Part shown: piece by piece, positions 36,101 through 44,927 of the stretch
Position numbering within the stretch: the first letter of the stretch is position 1
Layout of the letters: every line of letters starts with the position of its first letter
Source: Ciona intestinalis
Taxonomy: Eukaryota > Chordata > Ascidiacea > Phlebobranchia > Cionidae
Direction: 5' to 3'
Assembly (NCBI RefSeq): GCF_000224145.3
Contig: NC_020168.2
Span: 3,314,554 to 3,378,553 of the forward strand
Length of the DNA: 64,000 nt
The notes under the pieces: generated by a model
Seen by the model: only the letters and a program-made list of their open reading frames with translations
What the model was told of the DNA's origin: nothing
Database searches by the model: none
Translations under genes and position numbers: made by a program

Positions 36101-38866
36101 TCTGAACTATCATGTTTTCTCCTTGTATCCCCAAAGAACATCTGGTATCAGTATTGGAATATAAGTTGGCATATCATTGTTGGGTAGGACGAATACCGAT
36201 AGTACTTCACATTTCTTATTTAATGAGCTTTAAAAAGGGGTGGGGTGGGGTGAGATGGGACACCTTTTCATTCTATTTTCTCGTGCCAACTAAGAACATT
36301 CAAAGAAATATAAAACCGTGTCCTCTAGACTCACATATATGCCGTTATTAATCGTTAAAACACGATCAGGATATTTATGTGCTAGAGGTGTCCCATATTC
36401 TACCACAGAACTATATTAACAACTCTATTATCGTCTTGGGGATACCGGTGTATAATTGTGTAAACATCCTTGTTTACTACAAAATAAGACGTTAAAGGAA
36501 AATTAAAATATGGCTCTTCTTATGCCATAAAGCTTTGTATTTGTGTATGTGTCCTACCTTGTAGCTTCAATAGTACCCGTTGAGGATATATAGAACGGCG
36601 CGTAATCACCAGAAGCAATCTCGTCAAAAACACCCCAGCGATAGTGAGACCATTCATGCACCATTACCTTGCCTGTGTATGAATGTTACTTTCGTTGGTT
36701 ATGTATCTTGATCTGTTGGGATTTGTTGTACAGGCATTTTGTGAGTGATTATTTTTTCATGATTAACAATTTGGACAACTCGTAGGGGTTTGAGCAAAAA
36801 AACCCAAGAAACAAGTGCTTTGCCCAAAGAACGCATACGCCGACAATGGTAGCAGCGCCGAGCTTCGACTGCTAAATACTTTTCCATGATACTGGTTATG
36901 AAGCGGGCACTTTTTACCTCTCAAACGGTACACTGTACAATATTGTGCTGGTAGACCTTTTATTTTAGTGTATTTTTATAAGAAACACCGTTTTTCATTA
37001 TACGGATCTTTGTTATTGCAATCAAATATAGATAGCAAATCAAAGTTATGTAAATAATTTCCTCGCAAAATTCACCTCTCTGTCCGAAACTCTCAACGTA
37101 AGTATCATTCGTATAATAATCCCGTGTTGTAAATATCCTTGTACCAGGTTCACCACACCCACCAGGTTGTAGAACATACGGGATGTTACCACGTACTCTG
37201 TTGGTGTTTGTAACTACTACGTCAGCCTGTATAGCAAGATCCATTATACACAATGTTATACAGTTGTAGCTTATGTAGGCTGAATATATTATATAGTAGT
37301 GTGGGGGAAGATGGGACACTTTTAGAACATAATATCCAAATATCCGGATCGTGTTTTAAACAATTAACAACGTTCTATGGGAGTTGTGAGGAAACAGTTT
37401 TATAACTCTTTGAATGTTTTTTTTGTATACTACGAAATGGAACGAGAAAACAGAATGAAAATGTGTCCCATCTTTCCTCACCATACTATAACATTAAATG
37501 CCACAGATTTAGCCGATATGTTAAATAAATGATAAAGGGGACTTTTTTATCTTCGAATGTTGGTGCAACGACAGTCGTTACAACCACCGCTTACAAGTTA
37601 ACCACAGCACCCATAGCTTTGTGGGATATAGCAGGGTAAAAGACGATGGGACACCTACCTATTCTATTTTCACGTTTTATTTAGTAGTAAACAAAATGTC
37701 ACTATAAGATTAAACCGTATCCACACAGCTTCCATATACAATTGTTAATTGTTTACTAAAACATGACAAGGATGCTTGGATGTTATGTGAAAAAGGTGTC
37801 CTATCTTTCCCCACCCTACTACATGTTATATTTGTGGGATATTATATTAAAATTATTACGGCATCGTAGGTTTCGTCAAAGGCCCTTTTGTAAGTTCCAT
37901 TCCATGACTTAGGTACAAGTATGGTAATGTTTCCAAAATATGCTCGTTTTCTCGTCGCTGTATACAAAGCCGCCGATGCTTCTGTCCAGGCAGCCTAGTA
38001 AAAAAACGAAGTAACACCATTGAATGAAAGGAATTAATTTATCCTCGTGTGTCGGGCAAGACAGATTTTTAACACAAGGTCTTATTTTACACATGAGTTA
38101 AATTCCTTATGGGTGATGAGGTCCTTGTAAAGGACTTTGGTTCATTATACCCCAGAAAAATACACAAGTTACTTCGCATATGTAACTTTATGCGTGATTA
38201 TTTTTCTGTTATTTTTTGTATGCTGGCTGCATGGCAACTCAGCAGTCAATCATTTTTAAGTAGGCGTTAAGTGTCTTGCCCGTATAGGCACACATACGCA
38301 TACATTTGTGAGAGCTTCGAACCTTAAAACCAACCTTTGCAGTTTATAAGCGAATGCTCTAATATTTAGCCATATACAGCACTGGGCTAAATAGTTGTAC
38401 GTTATGTACGTTAACTAAACACGATAATGGCAAATTTTGAAGCAGAGGAAGCATAGGTGAACGAGAAATTTAAACTCCGTGGGTAGTCAATATAAATAAA
38501 AGTATGCACTTTTACAAAAACATAAGTAAAAAAATAGTATGTAGTACTGTGGGGTGAGATGGGCCACCTTTTATAACTCTTTAAATGTTCTTTGTTTACT
38601 ACAAAAAGGGATCATAGAATGAAAAGCTGTCCCATCTCCCCCCAAAGTACTATACTAGGCTACTCCGTTGTAAAACAAGTTACCTTAATAGAATTAAGAA
38701 GTGTTGTGCTTTCCGCTATCTCAGGGTTGATGGCGATTACAACACCTTGGTAGGAATTGCCTACCAGACTAACGGAGTCGAATGTTGCAGAAACAAAATA
38801 AAAACTGCAACAAACAAAGAATATCTCGCGCAGAGGTGTCTTCATTTTTAGCAGATTTCTGAACAA
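27119..38866 (-). CDS. CLCA family protein (metalloprotease + vWA), 19 coding exons
   Basis: CLCA proteins are secreted or membrane-attached, self-cleaving metalloproteases that modulate chloride channels. Exons on the minus strand: 38866-38684, 37994-37860, 37226-37076, 36672-36558, 36141-35961, 35688-35437, 35111-34890, 34344-34234, 33923-33744, 32981-32858, 32276-32137, 31138-30989, 30555-30453, 30102-30020, 29761-29668, 29378-29261, 28818-28676, 27881-27695, 27281-27119. Junctions are GT-AG and in phase: 2835 nt, about 944 aa, the usual family length. Signal peptide ([12 protein letters not shown]); [12 protein letters not shown]; zinc motif [13 protein letters not shown] about 162-174; v[15 protein letters not shown] about 332-339; DGTYSRFF; fibronectin-III-like [10 protein letters not shown] and [14 protein letters not shown] at 38845 is an alternative start. 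The last exon may instead use a donor at 27135 (ACAG|gtatca) into an unseen exon; read through, it ends TGINHM without a membrane segment. Confidence 0.92.
27425..27515 (-). mobile_element. SINE tail fragment in CLCA intron
   Basis: ttatccttgcgtggctgggc then acgacagtcgttataac and acacctcgtg, the reversed 3' half of the SINE family. Confidence 0.65.
28044..28240 (-). mobile_element. SINE copy, most of length, CLCA intron
   Basis: AATGTAACTTACTTTATTCTC...ACGACAGTCGTTATCACACG, tgccagcttacgagttacca, gggtgattatctttt, then head remnant caggcgcgctaaccactata. Confidence 0.85.
28353..28481. mobile_element. GGGTGGGG-type MITE, internally deleted (CLCA intron)
   Basis: TAGTAGGTTGGGGAAGATGG and ...CATCTTTCCCCATCCTACTA only 129 bp apart; the centre is missing. 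Confidence 0.88.
28493..28610 (-). mobile_element. SINE tail fragment
   Basis: GTATGCAACTTACTTTATCC...CGTTATAACACGGGTGTTCA...GCTTACGAGTTACCATGTAT. This is the second reversed SINE within 450 bases, separated from the first by a MITE. Confidence 0.8.
28888..28978. mobile_element. right third of a GGGTGGGG-type MITE
   Basis: gttgttaattgtttaaaaca to ...TCTGCCCCCACCCTAGTA. Confidence 0.8.
29051..29242. mobile_element. GGGTGGGG-type MITE copy, complete
   Basis: TAGTAGGGTGGGGGAAGATG to ...CATCTTCCCCCACCCTACT, 192 bp, with terminal inverted repeats of about 30 bp. One of the best copies; ends 19 bases before the CLCA exon at 29261. Confidence 0.93.
29401..29600. mobile_element. GGGTGGGG-type MITE copy
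   Basis: TAGTAGGATGGGGGAAGACG to ...CTTCCCCCACCCTACTA, beginning 23 bases from the CLCA exon at 29261-29378. Confidence 0.9.
30231..30358. mobile_element. GGGTGGGG-type MITE, internally deleted
   Basis: TGGTAGGGTGGTGGAAGATG to ...TTTTCCCACCCTACTA, 128 bp, with the same kind of shortened centre as the copy at 28353. Confidence 0.88.
30723..30847. mobile_element. GGGTGGGG-type MITE, shortened and diverged
   Basis: AGTACTGTGGGGTATAAGAT to ...TTTCCTCTATACTACTA. Confidence 0.75.
31164..31490 (+). mobile_element. full-length tRNA-headed SINE in CLCA intron
   Basis: Head GGCGCCGGAGCACAGCTGGT, centre gtctttgggcaagacactta and ccaatccagtggtcactgat, tail gtttcctgccacgcgagg and agtaagttacattcattcat. 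It starts 26 bases from the CLCA exon at 30989-31138. Confidence 0.9.
31642..31833. mobile_element. GGGTGGGG-type MITE copy
   Basis: ATACTGTGGGAGAAGATGGG to ...CATCTTCCCCCATCCTATTA. Confidence 0.88.
31840..31984. mobile_element. 5'-truncated GGGTGGGG-type MITE
   Basis: Starts in the interior (ctaaattttctaaccgtatt) and ends CATCTTCCCCCCCATATACTA; tandem to the previous copy. Confidence 0.8.
32303..32518. mobile_element. two GGGTGGGG-type MITE parts joined head to head (hairpin)
   Basis: 32303-32382 reads the central-right part of the family in one direction; from 32383 the same block reads in the opposite direction to the end ...TTCTCCCACAGTACTA. The arms cctatgagtgtcgtaaggat and its inverse near 32418-32437 enclose a long near-palindrome. 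Confidence 0.8.
32584..32776. mobile_element. GGGTGGGG-type MITE copy, complete
   Basis: ACAGTGGGGTGGGGGAAGAT to ...CATCTTCCCCCGCCCTACTA. Confidence 0.92.
33160..33352. mobile_element. GGGTGGGG-type MITE copy, complete
   Basis: TAGTAGGTTGGGGGAAGATG to ...CATCTTCCCCCACCCTACT. Confidence 0.93.
33368..33560. mobile_element. GGGTGGGG-type MITE copy in opposite interior orientation to its neighbour
   Basis: ATAGGGTGGGGAAAGGTGG to ...TATTTTCCCCTACCCTGCTA. The asymmetric centre runs opposite to that of 33160-33352. Confidence 0.88.
33953..34075 (-). mobile_element. degenerate SINE fragment
   Basis: AATGAATGTAATTTTTGTCC, then ggcggggcaactacagtcgg and tgagtgattatctgtatggc. Confidence 0.55.
34450..34600 (-). 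mobile_element. degenerate SINE fragment
   Basis: cccgcttacgagttaccag, ttgtaggtgattatt and atatggctgacaactcagac are family blocks; the tail end is lost. Confidence 0.55.
34679..34863. mobile_element. GGGTGGGG-type MITE copy
   Basis: TAGTACTGTGGGGGTAAGAT to ...CATCTCCTCCCACCCTACT, ending 27 bases from a CLCA exon. Confidence 0.88.
35709..35735. repeat. (AAAT)n microsatellite at SINE tail
   Basis: Seven AAAT units lie directly against a reversed SINE fragment (35733-35890). Confidence 0.9.
35733..35890 (-). mobile_element. SINE tail fragment
   Basis: AATGGATGTAACTTTTTTAT, ggcgaggaaacgacattcgt, acacctcgtgcccgattacg. Confidence 0.7.
36240..36413. mobile_element. GGGTGGGG-type MITE copy
   Basis: GTGGGGTGGGGTGAGATGGG to ...ATATTCTACCACAGAACTA. 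Confidence 0.85.
36673..36850 (-). mobile_element. SINE fragment abutting a CLCA exon
   Basis: tgtgtatgaatgttactttc, gcattttgtgagtgattatt and acgcatacgccgacaatggtagcagcgccg. It begins where the acceptor of the exon at 36558-36672 lies, so the exon's 3' splice site (cacag) is now embedded in SINE-derived sequence. Confidence 0.55.
37294..37489. mobile_element. GGGTGGGG-type MITE copy
   Basis: TAGTAGTGTGGGGGAAGATG to ...CATCTTTCCTCACCATACTA. Confidence 0.9.
37629..37821. mobile_element. GGGTGGGG-type MITE copy
   Basis: TAGCAGGGTAAAAGACGATG to ...TATCTTTCCCCACCCTACTA. Confidence 0.88.
38018..38330 (-). mobile_element. degenerate SINE in CLCA intron 1
   Basis: ttgaatgaaaggaattaattta, cctcgtgtgtcgggcaagac, tgcgtgattatttttctgtt, tggcaactcagcagtcaatc and cttgcccgtataggcacacatacgcat, in the order of a reversed full copy. 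Confidence 0.65.
38541..38653. mobile_element. GGGTGGGG-type MITE, internally deleted
   Basis: TAGTACTGTGGGGTGAGATG to ...CATCTCCCCCCAAAGTACTA, 31 bases from CLCA exon 1. Confidence 0.85.
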
Positions 38867-38996
38867 TTTTTATTTCCTTAAACCGTCACTGCGTTGTATT
38901 AACAAAAACACTCTTTATTAGCTTAGTTAGTGGTTTTAATTTAAGCGATGATGTCGGTTCAGTCATTTCTCTAATAGTTGTTAAACGCTACTATAT

Positions 38997-39190
38997 AGTA
39001 GGGTGGGAGAAGATGGAGCACCTTTTTATTCTATTTTCTCGTCCCATTTGCTATAATAAACAAAAATATTTAACGAATTATTAAAGCGTGTCCTCACAAC
39101 TCCTATAGACCGGTGTTAATTGTTTAAAACACGATCAAAAAAATATTTGGATATTATGTACTTAAGGTGTCCCATTTCCCCCCACCTTAT
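38997..39190. mobile_element. GGGTGGGG-type MITE copy upstream of CLCA
   Basis: TAGTAGGGTGGGAGAAGATG to ...CATTTCCCCCCACCTTATA; 130 bases upstream of the CLCA start, so within or next to its promoter. Confidence 0.88.
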
Positions 39191-39327
39191 ACAACAATAA
39201 TAATAACTCAATAAACCAACCCCGTCAAACTACTATAGTTCAAACCAACCCTAAAACGGGAACCGTATAGCTTATATTACAGCATCGTTTTATGTAACTA
39301 AAGCTATGCTACAGATATCTCATTATA

Positions 39328-39518
39328 TAGTAGGGTGGGGGAGACGGAATACGTTTAACACATAATATCCAAATATCCTGATCGTGTTTTAAATAAATAC
39401 CAACGATTTATGGAAGTCGTAAGGGTACGGTTTAATAAATCTTTGAATGCTTTTTGTTTCCTACCAAATGGGACGAGAAATAGGATTAAAACTTGTCCCA
39501 TCTTTCCCTACCCTACTT
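39328..39518. mobile_element. GGGTGGGG-type MITE copy
   Basis: TAGTAGGGTGGGGGAGACGG to ...CATCTTTCCCTACCCTACTT. Confidence 0.9.
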
Positions 39519-39529
39519 TATCATATAAA

Positions 39530-40015
39530 ACTTTGTCAAATTACTTCGCTCCAATCCATCCTACATCAAGCTGCTCTTAGTTTATTAACAATGCGACCCA
39601 GATATTGGTTCCCGTACGCTACATTTGTATCAGCAACACCCGCATGCTTGAATGCTTTGCTGACAGTGCACGAAGCAAACCTGTCAATATTTTCGAAAAC
39701 TGCGTGCTCAGGTTTCGATCAATTGTAACGGTGTCACGTATACATACCGAAAACAGCACTTACAACAAAATTTAGGCTTTGTATACCAGGAAACTGTCGT
39801 ATTTCACTACTGAGCTAAGAGTTTTTCATAGTTTTGGTTTAGCAGGCACGCTTTTTAACTGACATTCTTTCAAATACTTTTATTCATAGTGAATTTTAAC
39901 GACTGCCGTTTTTTTCTGTTGATTCTTTTCTTTTTGTTTAATTAATTTGGTCTTCGCGATTGTTTTCGAACAGATAAATAACAAAATATGTAATGTGTGT
40001 GATCATCGACATATA
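39530..40015. other. intergenic segment without recognisable gene
   Basis: An open stretch on the plus strand (39531-39727, about 65 residues ending in TAA) has no recognised similarity. The rest is AT-rich with stops in all frames. Confidence 0.3.
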
Positions 40016-40018
40016 TTA

Positions 40019-40212
40019 TAGTAGAGTGGGGGAAGATGGGACACCTTTTTCTTCTGTTTTCTCGTAACATTTGGTAGTAAACAAAGAAAATTCAAAGAAT
40101 TATAAAACCGTATCCTCTTGACTCCCATAGACCGTTGTTAGTTGTTTAAAATACGATCAGGATATTTGGATATTCTGTGCTAAAGATGTCCCATCTTCCC
40201 CCACCCTACTAT
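40019..40212. mobile_element. GGGTGGGG-type MITE copy, complete
   Basis: TAGAGTGGGGGAAGATGGGA to ...CATCTTCCCCCACCCTACTA. Confidence 0.92.
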
Positions 40213-40262
40213 ATGTCGTTTGTGTTTTGTAATTCGTAATTATAACCCAGAGCCATAGAAAT

Positions 40263-40648
40263 ACCGAGTAGTCCAACCGACGTTGGTCCAACCGACGTTG
40301 GGAAAATGCATATTTTCGGTAATTTGAAGGAAAACTCGGACTTAAAAATAAATTCAAAGGTTAAAAAGTCTAAAACATATGTGTTATTTGTTTTCTGTAT
40401 CAAAACAAGTCAAAAAATGGATTTGGAAGCGGTTGATTTGTGACATTTTAGTAATTTAATGGGGGTAAATTTATATATTTTTTCAAAAAAATGTTTAGTA
40501 AGGTAAATAGAAGTTGTTTTACGCCTTCTCACAAAAGGAAATCGCAAATCAAACTTAATAATAATAACAAGTTCGTTTAAATTTATTGCGAAAGTCACCG
40601 CTCTTGCTCTATTTTGAACACACAAAGACGGCAGTTGGACTACTCGGT
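40263..40648. mobile_element. 386-bp inverted-repeat element with ACCGAGTAGTCCAAC ends
   Basis: Left ACCGAGTAGTCCAAC(CGACG) and right GTTGGACTACTCGGT are inverses. Just inside the left end CCGACGTTGGTCCAA is duplicated. No coding capacity. No other copy is seen in the window, so the family is unknown. Confidence 0.7.
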
Positions 40649-40674
40649 GTTTATACGACTCTGTTATAACTATG

Positions 40675-40840
40675 CCGTTTCAGGGTGGTGTTGACCTGGT
40701 GTTGACTGGTGATTCTATGGCTCTGGTGTTAACCAAAGAGCTTAAAACCAAAACCAAACTCTTTGGTGTTAACTGTATGGCCTTGGACACAAGTGACGAA
40801 ACCAAAATCGTTTATATAAAAATTCTGCTACGTATACTTA
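40675..40840. repeat. GGTGTTGA/AAAACCAAA simple-sequence-like region
   Basis: Short repeats ggtgttgac...ctggtgttgac...ctggtgttaacc, and aaaaccaaaaccaaac, leave an open frame of 96 codons that I regard as a by-product. Confidence 0.45.
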
Positions 40841-40907
40841 ACTGGTGTAGGCCTAGTAATTTATCTTCTTACAACATTTTGCATATCATGTGTTTAACCT
40901 GTGGGCG

Positions 40908-40962
40908 TCAGGTGATAGGTGGGCGTCAAGTGATAGGTGGGCGTCAAGTGATAAGACGTTAG
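40908..40962. repeat. three tandem copies of an 18-bp unit
   Basis: GTGGGCGTCARGTGATAG repeated three times at the left border of the putative LTR. Confidence 0.9.
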
Positions 40963-40964
40963 CC

Positions 40965-41345
40965 CACAGTCCGACTCCATAACATGTCCAGGTTCAAAAC
41001 TCAGTTTATTCAACAAAACAGTTCGGGTTACAACGACAAAACAACAACGACGTCACGATACTCTCCGGCCTCCAACTGGCTGGTCCAGGCTCACACTGCC
41101 TAGCTGTACAGTACAGGGCAGGGCTTATAAAGGAGATAACTCAAAGGCGAGAACTCCCAAGGCGAGAAGAAGCGTTATACACGAGGAAACATTATACACA
41201 TTATACAGCAAGGCAAAGTCTTCTCAGCATTGTTACAGGGCAAAGTCTCTCAGCATTGTATATAAAGAAGCATTGTTATACATGGGTTACAGGAAACAAT
41301 CCAGGCGCATACACATTATGCCAGCTGGCCAGCTGTTAAAGTTAC
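40965..41345 (-). mobile_element. possible solo LTR
   Basis: On the minus strand the segment holds a TATA-like tttataagccctgccctgt, then GAATAAACTGAG (AATAAA) shortly before an end near ...GGACTGTGGGCTAACG. This promoter/poly(A) arrangement suits an LTR. No internal retrotransposon genes and no target duplication were confirmed. Higher GC than the flanks. Confidence 0.35.
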
Positions 41346-41710
41346 ACAACGCAAAATTCAATCTTTATGCATTAAGTTAAATTTAGATAATTATATATAT
41401 TAAATATTTGTGCTCGGAGCACCCTCAACCGCTACAAACCCAAAAGCAGTATTCGTATACATACACTGTGAAACATCTATATGCTGCAGCGAGTGTTTTG
41501 GTGCTGCTCTCTTGTAATTTTTCATTTCTAAAAAACAAAGATTTTAAACACTACCTGCGCATGCGGTGTTCACATTTTCATACATTATCGAAAGTACATG
41601 ATATTGCTACATTACATAGGCTACCATTTAAACTAAAGCACTCTTTTTGATCTTCGTTGTACTTGATTTATTCTGAATTTCATCAAATTACATCGACCCG
41701 TGATCCTACA

Positions 41711-44700
41711 ATGGCAGAGGTAGGAAAGCTTTTATTAATTTGATCATTTATTTTGGTTCACACGCTCTTTAACTGAATGTAAATGAATGTAACTTACTTT
41801 ATCCTCGCGTGGCCGGAAAACGACAGTCGTTATCACACGGGTTTAACACCTCGTGCCAGCTTACGAGTTACCATGCATGTTACTTTGTGGGTGATTATTT
41901 TTTTTGGGAATTTTTTCATTTTTTTTATGTATGGCTGATAATTTGGACAACCCATTAGTGACCACTGGGTTGGCACTTTGTTTCCATACTTTTTAACCAT
42001 AACATGTTTTTACGGCTGTTTTTCGCTGTTGCGTGAATTTACCTTTGCTATTGTCAAAAGTAATTGACAAAGTTTTTGCAGAATGTTGAAGCAAAAGAGC
42101 CCGTAGAACAACCAGAGGTTGCTGTACAGCAACCAGAGCCTGTCGTACAGTTACCCGCATCAGTAATGCCTAAACTGGAAGAAGACGAAGACGTTTTATT
42201 TAAAATGTAAGTTTGTTTTAGTTTTAAATTATATATATAATATATAATTATACTCCTTTTATATTTGTTCATACACTTTATTATTGTTTATTACGGCAGT
42301 ATTAGTTACGTACGACTTATTATCCGAATGTCACTCTCTTTTTTCACAAGTGGGCGCTCTTATTAAGTTTAAAATTTTGAAAAAAATAAACAAAGAAACA
42401 CTTTAAATCGGTAATAAGTGTAAAACAAATTATTTAAATACTGAAAATACCTTTATAAATATATAAAACACTAGTAAAAACATCTTTCCCAAATTAGGTA
42501 GGTTATATACGCTCTTTCGTTCTGTTAACTATCGTCGGCTCTGTGGTGTAACGGTTTGCGTGCCGTTGATTAATCTCTTTGTTTCGTTCTTACCGGGTTC
42601 GAGTCCCGCACAGTGCAACCCGTTTTATTTTTTTTATTTATTTTTTTGTGTGATTGGCACGAGTTAGGGGTTGGGGGTTAGGGGTTAGGGGTTAGAAGTT
42701 AGGGGGTTAGAGGTTAGGGGGTCAGGGGGTTTGGGTTTAAGTTTTATGTCTGTAAACTGTAAAACTTACTGTTAGTAAACGATTTTTTATAAAATATTGA
42801 AATACTATACCAATACACGTTTTATATGTCACAAAACGACGTTTTTTCAAAGTCCCCACAAAATAAAAAAAAATGAGCGCCCACTTGTGAAAAAAGGGGT
42901 GACATTCGGATAATAAGTCGTATGTGTATTAATTACACATGGCCCGTGCACACATTTTCTTTCAAATTCCCAAAATTGAAGAGTTTTACAGTTAAAATCC
43001 AAAACTCAAGGCATTTTTCTCTTATTTGTATACAGTACTTGTTAACTTTAATTCGTATATGTTTAATGTAATACTGTCAACTTTTACATATATATATATA
43101 TAATATATACATAGCCTACATATTACTTTTTGTCATTAAACATGTACCTTCAGTCTGGGAATCGAAGCGCTAAGTTGTATACTCAATTTTTCTCGCTTAA
43201 AATTTGGTAATCTAACTTTTGCGAAAACTTATTATTAATTAATATTGCTTGTCCACTTTACAATATGATGTTCATGAAATTTCAGGAGGGCCAAGCTTTT
43301 CCGGTGGGCAAAAGAAGCTGATCCACCTGAATGGAAAGAAAGAGGAACTGGAGATATAAAGATTCTAAAGCACAAAGAAACAGCGAGAATTCGTTTACTA
43401 ATGAGACGAGACAAGACATTCAAAATCTGCGCTAATCACTATAGTGAGTTGAAATTATAATCCAGTGTTCACTTATTATTACTTGATAGAGGTGAGAAAT
43501 TGTCCCAATTTAGCACATGCAATAAGATGCTTGATAATTGCTCTGCTTTTTTTGTACAGATGTAACATATTAACAATACTGTTCAAAATATTATCACCAG
43601 CAAATTACTTTTCATTATTTTGTTAAAATCATTTTCCCAACTGTTTAAATTTTTTGCAATTTTTTTTCATAAACAAAATATGTGTATAGTAAAAAAATGT
43701 ATAGGCCTAAGTAACTAAGAAAACAATTATTGTTGACTGTTGTTATATATAAATACAGTATTAATATATATACAAAATTGTGTTTACAATTTCTTTCCAA
43801 GTAACCTTAAGCATGAAGCTTGTGTCGCATTGTGAGAGTGAGCGAGCATGGATGTGGATGGCTACCGCAGATTTTGCCGATGAAGAAGCAAAAGAAGAAT
43901 TATTTGCAATAAGATTTTTGAATGCTGAAAGTATGTGATAAAACATGGAACATTGAACTGCCTGAAGTTTATTTAACTTTAACTCTTAATAATCATATTT
44001 TTTGGATATTTTTTTTACAGTTGTTTGAATTAAATTTATATTTTGATTACATTTTTTTACAAAACATAGTACTTTAACTTTATGGTACTATAACTTAATT
44101 TACACAGTACCCAAATAAATCTGTTAAAGTTTCGGTTTACAGTTTATCGAAGTACCAGGAACATTAAAAGTGATCTCGTAATTGTTTTCGGGTAAAATTT
44201 TTTTTTCGGGTAAACAGTTTTTCACTATGTCCACAGTAAAATTCTGATACTTGCCTATTCTCATTTTCCAGATGCAAATAAGTTTAAGGACAAGTTCTGT
44301 GAATGTCAAGAAATGCTTAAAGCGGCAGGTAAGTACACTAATTTATGTAACACATTCAATACTGGAATATACACTAAGGGTTCCAAGGTATGCCTGTTTA
44401 GGTGGTTGCCATAACCCAAACCTGGATTTTTGCTCAGGAAAGCATGTTTAGTTCTAGCTCATGCAACAATTTGTCATCTGTCGAGGTTTTTAATAACCCA
44501 TGGTCTACACAAGTTTTAAATTTTAACCACTCATTATTGTAAAGGCATGCAAGTTTGGTTAAATCTCGCAAAAATGATGTCTCCAGATGAAGTATCAAGT
44601 ACAGAGGTTTCTGAGGATGAAAAAGAAGCAGGGGAAGAAGAGGAGACTAAAGAGAGCAAGGAGCTCACTGAGAAGTTGGATGATCTTAGTGTAAAAGATG

Positions 44701-44801
44701 ACAAGAACAAAGAGGTCACCAAATCAAAAGAGGCAGGAGAAAAATTTGTGGAAAAAATTAGTCAAAAGGATTCAACAGTTGAAGACTCACCTGAAAAATA
44801 A
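41711..44801 (+). CDS. ranbp1: Ran-binding protein 1 (RanBP1), 6 exons
   Basis: Cytosolic partner of Ran-GTP that works with RanGAP to drive GTP hydrolysis and cargo release after nuclear export. Exons 41711-41719, 42082-42206, 43286-43443, 43802-43930, 44272-44328, 44545-44801; GT-AG, in phase, 735 nt (244 aa). The Ran-binding domain (about residues 40-165) shows [58 protein letters not shown] and [10 protein letters not shown], close to vertebrate RanBP1. The acidic C-terminal tail keeps a leucine-rich nuclear export signal, [10 protein letters not shown]. The first exon codes only three residues (MAE) before an intron, a split found by matching phase and start context. Intron 2 holds a large TIR element with a tRNA-like insert; intron 1 a SINE. 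Confidence 0.95.
41781..41995 (-). mobile_element. SINE copy in RanBP1 intron 1
   Basis: AATGAATGTAACTTACTTTATCC...cacgggtttaacacctcgtg...aacccattagtgaccactgg; the tRNA-like head is lost. Confidence 0.88.
42310..42922. mobile_element. TIR element with TTAGGGG-like interior, copy 2
   Basis: Left ACGACTTATTATCCGAATGT, continuing CACAAGTGGGCGCTC, and right GAGCGCCCACTTGTGAA, continuing to ATTCGGATAATAAGTCGT, about 48 bp each. The right half (42640-42922) is the inverse of the left part of the copy at 18693-18999, including the GGGGTTAGGGG run. The left half has about 280 extra bases with a tRNA-like segment. Confidence 0.85.
42537..42617 (+). tRNA. tRNA-like sequence (probably not a working tRNA)
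   Basis: Perfect pol III A box TGGTGTAACGG and B box GGTTCGAGTCC at 50-base spacing, total length 81. The T arm pairs (CGGG/CCCG), but the acceptor arm and D arm pair poorly, so it looks like a tRNA-derived pseudogene or SINE head. It sits inside the TIR element in RanBP1 intron 2. Confidence 0.45.
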
Positions 44802-44927
44802 ATCTAAAAGCAAGAACAGGAAATACTTTGATGCTGCCAATGCCATGTGATTTTATTTCTCCACTTATGTCTTTTGTTTTTGATTAACCTTTTCGGTATT
44901 TTTATGTTTTACTTTATGAAGTTGAAA

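Noticed and set aside
40672..40962. 96-residue open frame with GGRQVIGGRQVI repeats
   Set aside because: Composed of simple repeats and the 18-bp tandem unit; no start context or homology.
40908..40962. CRISPR-like array
   Set aside because: Three contiguous 18-bp repeats without spacers, in a eukaryotic genome.
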